Assembly (NCBI RefSeq): GCF_000151665.1
Contig: NW_013171865.1
Coordinates: forward strand, 92,001 to 156,000
Length of the DNA: 64,000 bases
Source of the DNA: Blastocystis hominis
Lineage: Eukaryota; Sar; Bigyra; Opalinata; Blastocystidae
Direction of reading: 5' to 3'
Below are positions 1 through 9,557 of this stretch, one piece after another; the first letter of the stretch is position 1, and every line of letters starts with the position of its first letter. The notes under the pieces were generated by a model. The model was not told where the DNA came from and ran no database searches. It saw nothing but the letters and a program-made list of their open reading frames with translations. Made by a program: the position numbers and the translations under genes.

Positions 1-1418
1 ATGCACTGATGGTGTAGGACCAGTACTTCAATGATGAACTGTGCGTGTTGGACATCGCGTTCAAAGAGATCGTCGTCAGACACATTCCTATTAACGTCAC
101 ATCTTCTTCATCCAAATCCGAAATTCGATCCAACTTAAAGCTGACATTCGGCGATTTGAGCTCCGTCGACATGACGAAGCAGTTTATCACCCAGGCGCTC
201 TCTCCCATTACGATTCTCGAGCTCTTCAATCGGGCCTCGCAGACGTTTGATATCCTAGCACTGCCTTTTGCCCAAAGAAGAGCGTTTTCTTGACTGTCCA
301 GAGCGATTGAAGCGAATGCGAGCGAACGATGGCAGAGTCTCAACGGTGACCGAAGTGATCTTCCGTGCGATTACGGAGTATATTTTGGTACTCGTTCTCT
401 TCACCCTTTGAATGTAGTTGGTGCTAAACGTTGTGACGGTGATCAATGCTCGCGATTACCCCACGACAATCCTCCCGGGCACGTCGATCAATTCCCCCAA
501 TACGGCGATCCTCGATACGGTCGATATTCTCAATGGTGTCATGCACTGTGTTCAGCAGAACTATCTCACCAGGATTCGCGCGATTCGTGAGGGGCAGGCG
601 AGGGAAGTGAATGCGTAGTGGAGGAAGGAAGCAGCGACGAGCAAGTGTGCGAAATCGAGGTGAAGAAAATGTACATCGCCGTGGAAAGAAAAGTGTCCGA
701 GCTCCTGCAGGAGCTTCTGCGTCAAAACGAATTGTACTTCGGCTCTCTCTTTGATGGGCTGAGCAAGAACAGCACATACACGCCCCCCGCCAATGTAGGT
801 ATTACGCGAGCCTCGGATGTGTGCTTTGCTGTGACGGGATGGCTCAAACGCCATCTTGAAAGTGCACACCAGGCGCTCGATGGAGGAAATCTGGAGCAAT
901 ACATATCCTTTTGTTTTGGGTGTGTGTGGATTGCGTGGATTGCGTGGATTGCGTGGATTGCGTGGGATTTGAGGAGTTTGATCTCTCTCTCTCTCTGCCT
1001 GCCGATCGATTCTCTTGCAGCCTTGGTTTCCTTCATGTTGTAAAGCGAAGCTTTGTTTTTAGTGTTCCAAAAGTGTTTCTATGAGTCGCTCACCAAGATT
1101 AAGAAAGTCAGCAACACTGGAATTCTTCTAATCGAACTCGATATACACTGCTATGAAGAAGTATGGTTACGCGAAATCACCTCATAATGATAGACCATGC
1201 TTCAGTTAAATATGGAATCGGCATCGATCTTTAGTCGTATCATGAAGAAACTGCTCCATTTGGTATCAATTCCTGAAACAATCTTGAAGGGATACGTCCA
1301 AGATGCGGATATTCTGAGTCTCGATCGGGTTGTCGTTCTGCAAATGATCAAGTTGCGAAGTGATTACTATAAAAGTGAATCGATTCGTGAACTCTATCAG
1401 CAACTGCAGGAATTGTAA
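1..1418 (+). CDS. SEC10: Exocyst subunit Sec10 (EXOC5), 3' part
   Basis: Tethers secretory vesicles to the plasma membrane as part of the exocyst. The 5' end lies outside the window. Joined exons resemble the C-terminal half of Sec10, including a block like 'LDGGNLEQY' and a C-terminal block like 'LDRVVVLQMIKLRSDY' ending at TAA 1416-1418. Apparent introns are 250-301, 388-417, 587-618, 903-1020, about 1040-1062 and 1161-1193. Two of these (250-301 and 903-1020) begin ATATCC and look U12-type; the others are GT-AG. The 23-nt intron at 1040 is unusually short, so that junction is the weakest. A TGTTTCTT motif lies at 1421-1428 and faces the motif of the next gene. Family call rests on remembered consensus, not a search. 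Confidence 0.75.
250..301 (+). other. Candidate U12-type intron (AT-AG) in SEC10
   Basis: A 52-nt intron is needed to keep the Sec10 frame open. No GT donor fits. A donor ATATCCT at 250 with acceptor CCAG at 298-301 restores frame, giving residues ...SQTF-ERLKRM. TTCTTGAC just upstream of the acceptor resembles the U12 branch consensus TTCCTTRAY. The branch A lies about 8 nt from the exon. Confidence 0.6.
903..1020 (+). other. Candidate U12-type intron holding a minisatellite
   Basis: The exon ends at TAC 900-902. The donor reads ATATCCTTTT, a full match to the U12 consensus. The acceptor is probably TTGCAG at 1015-1020. At 118 nt it is three to four times the local norm because it contains a 9-bp tandem repeat. 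The branch site is not obvious. Confidence 0.5.
926..961 (+). repeat. 9-bp minisatellite, four perfect units
   Basis: The unit GTGGATTGC is repeated four times without change, with partial units on both sides. It lies inside the second U12-like intron of SEC10. If translated it would give Trp-Ile-Ala repeats, but the homology of the flanking exons argues that it is intronic. Confidence 0.9.
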
Positions 1419-1420
1419 CA

Positions 1421-1438
1421 TGTTTCTTGCAACAAACA
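1421..1438. terminator. Face-to-face 3'-end motifs of SEC10 and TRM7
   Basis: TGTTTCTT (1421-1428, plus) and AACAAACA (1431-1438, TGTTTGTT on minus) are separated by 2 bp. Each lies just beyond the stop codon of its gene, so both convergent genes end in an 18-bp near-palindrome. In Blastocystis this motif marks the region just downstream of the poly(A) site. Confidence 0.7.
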
Positions 1439-1444
1439 CCGCAC

Positions 1445-2371
1445 TCAATCGACACATTTTCGTTTCATATTCAAGTATTCTGAATAGGCTGGATGAATAG
1501 GCTTCTGCACAGGCTCATGATAGACGAACTCCTCTTCGTCTTCTCCCAGCTGTAAAGGATAACTCTTGTCGCTGTCGTATCCGCACAGATCACCGCATGC
1601 CAAGAACGGCACGATTTCCGCGTTGACTTTGTTAGGAAAAGGAACGTTTTTGTACTGTCCAGAGAGGCACAGAGCAAACTGATTCACATCGAACCCTTCG
1701 GGAATCGAAAAATCGCGACACACCACAAAAGCCTCCATCGAAGAATTCCGGCTTGATTTCGGTTTGCAGCACGCCACTTCCGAGAAGAAGACGCGAAGCT
1801 GCGCAAAGAGAAGCGTCACATCGCGTCCGCGGAAGATTTTGGCAATAAACGTACCTCCGTCACACAAAACTTGCGCTGTGATGCTTAGCGCAGATAAAAG
1901 AAGTTGACTCTGTACATATACATCCATATCATGCAAGCCAGTGACATCTGGAGCACCATCACAAATCACCAATTGAGCTTTCTTTCCTTCAAAATGGTTA
2001 ATGATCTCATCTGCAGTCTTCTTGCTCGTAATATCGCCCTGGATCTGAATTACACCTTCGATGGGTGCCATTTCCTGCAAATCGACGGCCACTATTTTCA
2101 CATCCTTCTTTTCCGGCTTATACAGCTCCCGGCTCAGTACTTGACTCCAACTACCTGGGGCAGCGCATAAGTCGACGGCACGCGAGACTTCTACGGGTAA
2201 ACACATATACAATAGAGCACGATCAAAAATGTGATACTCCTCGTTGATCTGAAGGAGTTTAAAGGCAGATCTTGCACGATACCCGACTTCCTTTGCCTTT
2301 CGATAATAGATATCCTAGAATTCATCGCATAGAACCGAATGAACGCGTTTGTCCTTGGAGTAACGTCCCAT
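1445..2371 (-). CDS. TRM7: tRNA 2'-O-methyltransferase, TRM7/FTSJ1 type
   Basis: Methylates the 2'-OH of anticodon-loop nucleotides 32/34 in certain tRNAs, using SAM, in the cytosol. Three exons start at ATG 2369-2371. The first reads MGRYSKDKR, then a 30-nt intron, then the exon with '[12 protein letters not shown]', then another 30-nt intron, then the SAM-binding '[11 protein letters not shown]'. The K-D-K-E tetrad of RrmJ/FtsJ enzymes is visible: K in the N-terminal 'AFKLLQ', D in '[11 protein letters not shown]', K in 'FIAKIFRG' and E in 'SSMEAFVVC'. The total of about 280 residues is normal for the family. Stop TGA is at 1445-1447, followed by the 3'-end motif shared with SEC10. Confidence 0.9.
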
Positions 2372-2439
2372 TTGAAAATCGTTCAACCCACTACGAAAGG
2401 GGTATGTCTTATGCTAGTAGTGAAGAACCAAATAGATCC

Positions 2440-2512
2440 GGTCATGTGGCGCAATGGATAGCGCGTTGGACTTCGGATCCAGAGGTTGTGGGTTCGAGTC
2501 CCACCTTGATCG
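2440..2512 (+). tRNA. tRNA-Arg (anticodon TCG)
   Basis: A full cloverleaf can be drawn: 7-bp acceptor stem (one T-T mismatch), D stem GCGC/GCGC, anticodon stem TTGGA/TCCAG with loop CTTCGGA (anticodon TCG, Arg CGA codon), and T stem GTGGG/CCCAC with loop TTCGAGT. It has no intron. A run of six T follows at 2514-2519, the expected RNA polymerase III terminator. Confidence 0.93.
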
Positions 2513-3067
2513 ATTTTTTCTTTGGCATAGGATGGGTTTTTCTTTTTTGGTTCTCTTTGTGTATTGTAGTAGTAGTAGTAGTAGTGTGCTTGCGATGGTT
2601 CCCTTTCTTTTGCTGTGCTCATAATTGTATGTAACTGTATGACGGACATATTGCTTGCTTATCCTAGTCAGTACATGTGTGTCCATCCCCTCTTAGTCTG
2701 AAAGAGTGATTAGTATAAACCAAATCAGAGAAAGAGAATGAAAGAGTAAATACATTAATCAATTATCACAATCAACATATTGAATATAGGAAATAGTATT
2801 AGAATGAAATGGGAAATTACATTTTGAATAGAATCAGTCCAAAGAACGAATTAATGAAATAACAAATCGCAATTACTTACTTCTTTTATATTATTAATTA
2901 TGAATTAATCAATACTAGAATTGTATTCGATATTAATTGAATTGAATTGATTAATTCTCTCTATTATTGTTTTCACAATATTAATTATGTGTAATTAATT
3001 ACCAACCTCATCACAACATTTAACAATTCGTTAATTTTAATCGTGATTTCAATCAAACACAACAATC
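2513..3067. other. AT-rich intergenic region
   Basis: No gene seen. It begins with the tRNA terminator. A (GTA)n microsatellite spans about 2566-2585, and after that the sequence is strongly AT-rich with runs of ATTAATT-like words. On the minus strand it holds the 3' flank of the homeobox gene, with a TGTTTGAT motif close to the stop. Confidence 0.7.
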
Positions 3068-4167
3068 TCAGAATTGCTTACGACGACGACTATTGATCAT
3101 CCACATGGTAATCTGCTTAACCTCTAGTCCTGTCAACTTGGCCAATTTGAGCTTCTCTTCTCGACTACAATATGGACGATTCTTGTGACTAACCATCCAA
3201 TTGATTAGCATCTGTCGAACACAGTAATCAAAGTTTCGGGATCGGCGTTTGGGTGGATTCTGAGACTTCGTATTGGCTCTAACAGGCTTCTTAGTTTTGG
3301 AAGAGGTACGTGTATGAACCTTACAACGCTGAGCACTTCTAGTAGTATTAGTGGTATTAATAGGATTAATAGGATTAATAGGATTAATAGTATTCGTAGA
3401 ATTAGTAGTATCCGTAGGAGGAAACGAATTAGCCATTGGAGTATAGACAGTTGGGTAACTGGCGTAAGTAGGCATACTCGTTGAAGTACCAGGAGGAACA
3501 ACCGTTGAATTCGGAATTGGAATAGTATTATTACCAGAACAAGCAAAAGAAGAAAATACTGGAGGGGAAGAAGTGTTGGGATCATTGTTAATAGGAGTAA
3601 TGGGGTACAACGTCGGCTTGGGGAGGAGAGGAGGCAAGGAGGAATAAGGTCGAGGCACGCGTTGATTCACCCCAGAATTCAATGGTATTCTGCTGGCATT
3701 CATTTGCCAGGTACGGAAAAACGTTAGTAATTCGGAGTTAAGACATTCCTGACCACCCTGCGGTTCCTTACGTTGTAACACAATTACATTCGGAGAAATG
3801 AACACCTCAGTAAAGCAGTCGGGGTACGTTAAAACAGACTGAGGAGTGGAGGAGTCTTCAGGAAGAGAGGGTGATGATGAGACTGTAGGTAGTTCCTGTA
3901 CCATACCGGAATGCAGAGTTGTAGGAGCAGCCACCATATTGGTATTGTCGAATATGGGGACGGGCTGTTCTCCTTGGGGGACCTCTAATACAATAAGAAA
4001 ACACAAGAGACGCTACCACAAATAGGGACTACATCATCTCCCTGATCCTGATACATACCTGGGCTCCTATAACTCGCGTCAAAGGACGCTTGGAGTGCAT
4101 CTCTATCAAAATTCGGGAGAGATATGTTCGGAAAATAGTTATCCTCTAAAGTTCTAAGGTCTTCCAT
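3068..4167 (-). CDS. TALE-class homeodomain protein
   Basis: Probable nuclear DNA-binding regulator. The C-terminal about 55 residues form a homeodomain: 'NRPYCSREEKLKLAKLTGL' is the loop/helix-2 region of TALE (KNOX/PBX-like) proteins with a P-Y-C in place of P-Y-P, and 'KQITMWMINSRRRKQF' is recognition helix 3. W48, N51 and R53 are kept, but the usual F49 is M. The rest is low-complexity Ser/Pro/Thr/Asn, including an Asn-Pro-Ile repeat. Start is ATG 4165-4167; a TTG just upstream in frame is not needed. Two small introns (30 and 32 nt) near 3987-4062 flank a 12-nt micro-exon. Stop TGA is at 3068-3070. Targets cannot be inferred. Confidence 0.8.
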
Positions 4168-4419
4168 CGTAAAAAGGGACAAATGAATAAAAAAAATTAT
4201 AAATTAATGGATGATGGGTTTCATGGCCCCAACCATTCATTTTAAGGGGATCAATAATTCCTGATTTTACTGTATTTTTTGTTTTTATTAGCAAAAACCT
4301 TTAATTAGATCAAATAGGGGCACACTACTGAATAATGCACAGAAATGCTACCATCACAATAATTAACAACCGAGTGGTTGATTGAGTAAACAATCCTCTT
4401 AGACCTCTAAGGCATCAAA

Positions 4420-4963
4420 ATGAATTTCGAGGACCGCGAAAGGTGTGTGTTTAGTACAGTTTCTCTAGAAAGACTAATAATTAGTTGGAAATATACCGTT
4501 TGAGGCTACAGAAAGCCAAGTTAGGGCCATCATGGAGTCATTTGGGATGATTAAGAAGATCGAGTAGTCTTTCTCTCTTTTGATAAGGGTTAGTCTAAAA
4601 ATGGACCCGACCAAAGGCATAAACAAAGGAATCGCCTTTTGTGAATTTGTGGATGCCCGAAGTGCTGAAGAGGCCAGAAAGATGAATAAGAAGAAATCAA
4701 TCGATGGAAGAGAACTTCGAATTGACTACCCTGATGGAGGCAAGAAAGGTAACATTAATGCTGTATTGGTTGTTTTTCTGGTCATAATATAGCGTCCCCA
4801 ATCATATTGCTCAAACCTGTCCAAAGAGGAGGCTCACGAACTCTTAGTCAAAGTCAAGGAGTTAATCGAAAAGGATATTGATGAAGCGAGGAGAATTCTG
4901 ATTAACCATCCTAGTATTGTCAATGCGGTTGACGAACTCATGAGGCAGAATGGGTGCAAGTGA
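4420..4963 (+). CDS. CSTF2: Cleavage stimulation factor CstF-64-like, short form
   Basis: Binds the GU-rich element downstream of poly(A) sites and helps choose the cleavage point. Four exons are joined across introns 4454-4484, 4564-4593 and 4763-4792. An N-terminal RRM is clear: RNP2 'CVFIGNIPF' and RNP1 'NKGIAFCEFV'. A C-terminal hinge-like helix follows ('EEAHELLVKVKELIEKD'), which in CstF-64 contacts symplekin and CstF-77. At about 150 residues it is far shorter than animal CstF-64; the Pro/Gly-rich region and C-terminal helix bundle are absent. The stop is TGA 4961-4963. Its likely target, the TGTTTGTT motif, marks gene ends all over this window. Confidence 0.75.
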
Positions 4964-5052
4964 TCTCCTCTCTGTGATGTGTTACCAACAATAAACGATT
5001 TTACAAATTCCAAACGTTCCATATCTGTGTGTTATGTCTTATCCCCATCGCT

Positions 5053-5067
5053 TGTTTGTCACAAACA
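5053..5067. terminator. 15-bp palindromic 3'-end signal of CSTF2 and SIN3
   Basis: TGTTTGTCACAAACA is a perfect palindrome about its central C. The plus half (TGTTTGTC) lies 90 bp after the CSTF2 stop; the minus half (TGTTTGTG) lies 4 bp after the SIN3 stop. One site can therefore serve two convergent genes. Confidence 0.7.
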
Positions 5068-5071
5068 CAAT

Positions 5072-8000
5072 CTATTTTGCCTTTTTAGGAGCCATCACAT
5101 CGTCTTCTCCGCTCAGCTTCGTTCTTTTTCTGCCTCCGCGCGTCTTCGATTCATCTCCCTCCTCCTGCTCGGGCGTTGACTCTTCTGTTTCCTTCTCTAT
5201 CTTCACCTTTCCTTCCTGCAAGCTTCGCGCCTTGGCTCGTGTTAAAAACGGGCTGCTATCTATTTCTTCTTCTTCCTCTTCTTCCATTTCCTCCATTTCT
5301 TCCATGTCTTCCTCCTCGGCCACTGCTCCTTTGTATCTCCGTCTTCCTCCCCGTTCCTCTCTCTGTCTCTGCCCGTTCCTTTCTCTCTCCTCCTCGTCCT
5401 CTTCGTCCTCTTCTTCGTCTTCTTTCCCTTCTTCTTCGTCCTCGTCCTCCTCTTCGTCCCCCTTCGCGTTCCTCGCTTGTCTCAAATACTTCTCCGCGTA
5501 CTTGCAGAACTCGCTGTCCAGCGCGCCCTCCGGTCTCTGCAGGTCGTGCGCCAGTCCCACGTACCAGAACAGCAGTTCGCTCGCCTCCTCGTCGTACTCC
5601 ATGCGGAACAAGTGCAGCCGCGCGTCGCCCAGCACGCGCAGAGCGTTTCGCCGGTAGAGATCCCGCCGAATTCCGCCGCTGCGTCGCTCGTAGTTCCGCA
5701 GAGCCTAGAAAGGAGCGCGTCCGCGCGGCGTACGATGAGCTGGAGCCCGACGGGGTCGCTGAGGAGGGACTGGATCTGGCGAATGCAGCCGGCGACGACG
5801 CGGTCCATGGTGAAGAGGAAGTAGCCGTTGGTGCCGACGAGCTGGCGGCAGCGCTGCTCGAAGATGGGGTTGGTGATCTCTCCGCGCAGCAGCTGGATCA
5901 GCGTGTCCATGAGGTCGATGTTCCGCTCCAGCCCGGTGGGCAGCGCTTCTTCGCGAGCCGGGTCCACGGCGCGCTCCACGGCGTGGGCGATCATCCGCCG
6001 CTCCGTGTAGACGTCCTCGTGGCACAGCGTCGTGCTCCGCTCCAGACGCTCGTAGAGCAGCTCGTAGAGGCGGTAGAACACGTAGAGCGTGTTGCTCCCG
6101 TAGAGCACGTCGCGCGAAGCGGGCAGCGCGGGCTCTGCGATCAATCGGACCCTCCGAACCCACCATCCGACTCGATTTGCACGGGCGCCTCGTCGCCCAG
6201 TTCCTCCGAATCCTCCGCTTTTTTCACCGAAGCCGAAGCCGAAGCCGAAGCCGAAGCGGAAGCCGAAGCGGAGCCTGCATCCACTCCAGACGCCGACGCC
6301 GACGCTGGAGCGAGCGTTTCGTCGGGCAGGTCCGTTTCGTCGGAGGAGGCGGGCGTTTCGGACTTGGGGTGTACGAGGATCTCTCCCCGCGGGATTTCGA
6401 CCTGGCGGTCGGGGAGCGTGACGGTGTAGAGCTTGGACTCCGCGTCGAAGCGCGCGACGACGCCGACGCCCTGCGGCGTGTCCACGCGCGTGCCGACGGC
6501 GTACTGCACGCCGCTGTTCTCCTGCCGCTCAGCCGGGCCGCCAGCGCGTACGATCTCCGCGGACGCGATGAAGTTGGGCGTGAGGCGGAAGAAGGAAATC
6601 ACCAGGTCCTGCAGCAGCGCGTGGAAGCGTTTCTGCACGTCACGGGCGTTTCCCAGACCCACCATCTCCCCGCGCGCGAACTGCCGCTTCCCCGCGACCA
6701 GGAGCAGGCGAAGCACCTGCTTGTGGACCACGCGGTTGGCGAAGGCGAAGCGGAACTGCGGGTCTCCCTGGTCGAATCGTCCCTTGGCGTGGGGATGGTC
6801 GGCGGCGTGCTTGGCGGCGAGGTCCTTGATGGTGTCGATGAGCACCTTCGTGGTGATCTCCTTCTTGTCCGTCTGCCGGAAGTAGAAGCTGCGGTGGTCC
6901 AGCGACAAGTAGTAGTTCTGCTTCTGGATCTCGCGGCAGCGCTACGCTCCTCAGGCCTCCCCATCGCTACCTCGTTCATCAGCACTTTCTCCCCCATCCA
7001 CTCCTTCTCCTTCGCCTCCAGTCGCTCCAGGATCCGCGGGATGCAGTCCCGCGGGTTCAGGAACAGCAGCTTCACCACTTCCTGGTCCATGCCGTTGTGC
7101 GCGTACACGCGTCGGATCGCGGCCAGCTGGATGGCGGACAGCGCGTCGTCCCGCAGCCGATAGGCGTCCTTCTGCGTCTCCTGCGTCTCCTGCGTCTCCT
7201 GCACGGCCTCCAGCTCGCTGCTCAGCAAGTGCAGCTGCGCGATGGCCGACCGCGTGGTCTCCAGAATCACGTCCACCTCGAATCGGTCGTCCTCGCAGCG
7301 GAACAGCGCCTCCTCGTACTGGTTCCGACGCATGTGCTACGCGTTACCCGCGGTTCGGAGCCCCACGATGTACGAGAGGTCCTCCGAGCCCGTCGTCTGC
7401 GACACCAGGTTGTCGTTCAGCACCAGGCTGTCCGCGTACGATCGCTGCGACCCCACGCGCCGCGGGATCTGCGGCGGGAGCTCGTGGTAGGAGGGCGTGG
7501 GGCCCTTGCAGGCGTGGATCTGCTCCCAGGAGAGCGGCAGCGAGGGATGGCTCATCTACAGGCGACGCGCGCTGCCGCGACCCACCTCGTCCTCGCGGAT
7601 GCCCTTCTGCGCCAGGTAGTTCCGCAGGTGCGACACCACCGGGTGCCGGATGTGCAGCAGGTCCGTCACCGCCGAGAACAGCTCGCTGAGAGGCAGGATC
7701 CCGCGGTTGTAGGCGTCCAGCAGCTTGATGAACTGCTGATAGATCTCGTCGGAGGAGATGTCTCGCCGCGCCTGCTCGAAGAAACGCGTCACGTCGCTCG
7801 GAATCGCGGGGGACTCCTCTTCGCCCGACTCGCCTGGATGGCGGCGAGATCGAGTCACTGGAGGGCTGGAGAAGGCAGGGGAAATGGGTCGCTGCAGGCG
7901 AGAGGAACGCTGACGGCGACGCGTCTCGGCGTAGTCGGCATCGAAGGAGGGCTGGGAAGAGAGCGGAGCGGACTCCATTGCAGAGGGGGCGTCGAGAGTG

Positions 8001-8687
8001 GAGGTTTGGCACTGTTTGATCATCATTGTCACTTCGCACTGGTATTCGTCAGGGATGAAATCCATGAAGCCCTTTATGAGATCTTCATGACCCTGGAACA
8101 ACTTGACTACCTACGAATCACCACCCTACCAGACCTCCACCTCCTGAGCTACATCCATTATCGACCGGCGGCTTTCCTGATACTCCTTCAAGATTTTGAT
8201 GAACCTTGTGTAGGTGGAGTTTTCGTCACTTGGGAAGCGTCTTTTGATTAATGAAATGTACTTATTCGCATCATTGTGCATATTCAAGTTGCTTCTACAT
8301 GATCACGTCCTTGCGAATGAAGCTACGTTAATGGGTTCAATGTGGGCGCCGCATACTGCTGAATTTGAGGTACGGGTACCTGACTCTTCGGGGCTTCAAA
8401 TCCGGTCTCTGAAGGGAGAAACTTCTGGAATTTCAATAATAAATCTTTGTGTCCGTCGAAGATATATGAAATATGTTTCCAGCATTCCTCATCTGTAGTA
8501 CTGCAAATTCAAAGAGAACGCGAAATACCTACCCTTTTTCCTTCATCGTGATTAAAACAGACAGGAAATCTTTATATCTACCCTCATCATTTGCGAAGCG
8601 TTCCCGAATCTAAACATGGAAAGAAATGAGTCAATTCAATACTTCATTCATATACTCGATCGCGTCACCTATTCGTGGCTTTTCCAT
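5072..8687 (-). CDS. SIN3: SIN3 transcriptional corepressor scaffold
   Basis: Scaffold of the Sin3-HDAC complex in the nucleus. About eleven exons are joined by introns of 28-33 nt. The start ATG is at 8685-8687. Order of domains: PAH1 (starting 'IGDAIEYMNEIRERF' after splicing, ending 'FQKFLPSE'), PAH2 ('KRRFPSDENSTYTRFIKIL' to 'LFQGHEDLIKGFMDFIP'), a PAH3-like segment near 7556-7800, then the HDAC-interaction domain ('GPTPSYHELP', 'HMRRNQYEEALFRCEDD', 'YYLSLDHRSFYF'), and the Sin3 C-terminal domain ('VLYGSNTLYVFYRLYELL'). An Ala-Ser repeat is encoded by a GAAGCC-type microsatellite at 6234-6275. The C-terminus is very acidic and ends in a basic tail with the stop at 5072-5074. The 3' two thirds are clearly GC-rich. 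Confidence 0.92.
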
Positions 8688-9062
8688 AGTTTTGTGCACG
8701 ATCTGGAGTAAGTATAAATTCACAAAGAATAGAAATAATGCTGTTTTTCAAATTCCCGCTGAGTCTATTTTGAGTTTATTCTTTGCTATTTTGAGAATTT
8801 GGATGTGTGGTATAGAAGTATTGCAGCAATGTATGATATTATATTTGTGTGTGTTCCATCGTGTTGCATTGTGTTGATAAGAAGAAAAGTAGTGGAGTCA
8901 ATCACTCTTCTTTCTTTTGTGAATCCAATAAAGTCCTTTCCTTTCCTTTCTCTCCTTCCTTCCACCCCTCTCCTCAAGTGTATTCAAACAAAGAAAACAA
9001 CGCGATACTAAATTACATGCATATTGTCTGCAGAAACCCACCAGGCTCAGGCTCAGGCTCAC
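8688..9062. other. Intergenic: SIN3 promoter and HSP70 3' flank
   Basis: No gene seen; both neighbours are on the minus strand. A pyrimidine-rich tract lies at about 8935-8965 and a TTTGTTTG word (minus) at about 8985-8993, a plausible 3'-end signal for HSP70 some 70 bp past its stop. Three GAGCCT repeats follow the HSP70 stop directly. Confidence 0.6.
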
Positions 9063-9525
9063 TTAATCCACTTCTTCAATATGAGGACCGTCATCCTCCT
9101 CCGCAGGCTTGTAAGAAGAGCCCATGCCGCCAGTAGGCATACCTCCCGTGGGCATGCCACCGGGCATACCTCCAGGCATACCGCCAGCGCCAGCACCAGC
9201 CATCTTCGAGAAGATGGGCATGATGACGTTCTCCAGCTCCTTCTGCTTCTCCTCGTACTCCTCCTTCTCCGCATTGGGATGATCGTCGATCCAGGCCGAA
9301 GCCTCGTCGAGCTTCTTCTCGATCTCCTTCTTGTCCGCCTCCGCGAGCTTTCCGGCGATCGACTCATCGCGCAGCGAGTTGCGCACAGAGAACGTGTAGT
9401 TCTCCAGCTGGTTCTTGGCCTCGATACGGGACTTGTTGGCCTCGTCCTCCGCCTTGAACTTCTCGGCCTCCTGCACCATTCTCTCGATCTCGTCCGCGCT
9501 CAGACGGCCCTTCTCGTTCTTGATG

Positions 9526-9557
<32 letters not shown>

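Noticed and set aside
922-966. Trp-Ile-Ala repeat peptide encoded by the minisatellite
   Set aside because: The ATATCC donor before it and SEC10 homology after it indicate an intron.
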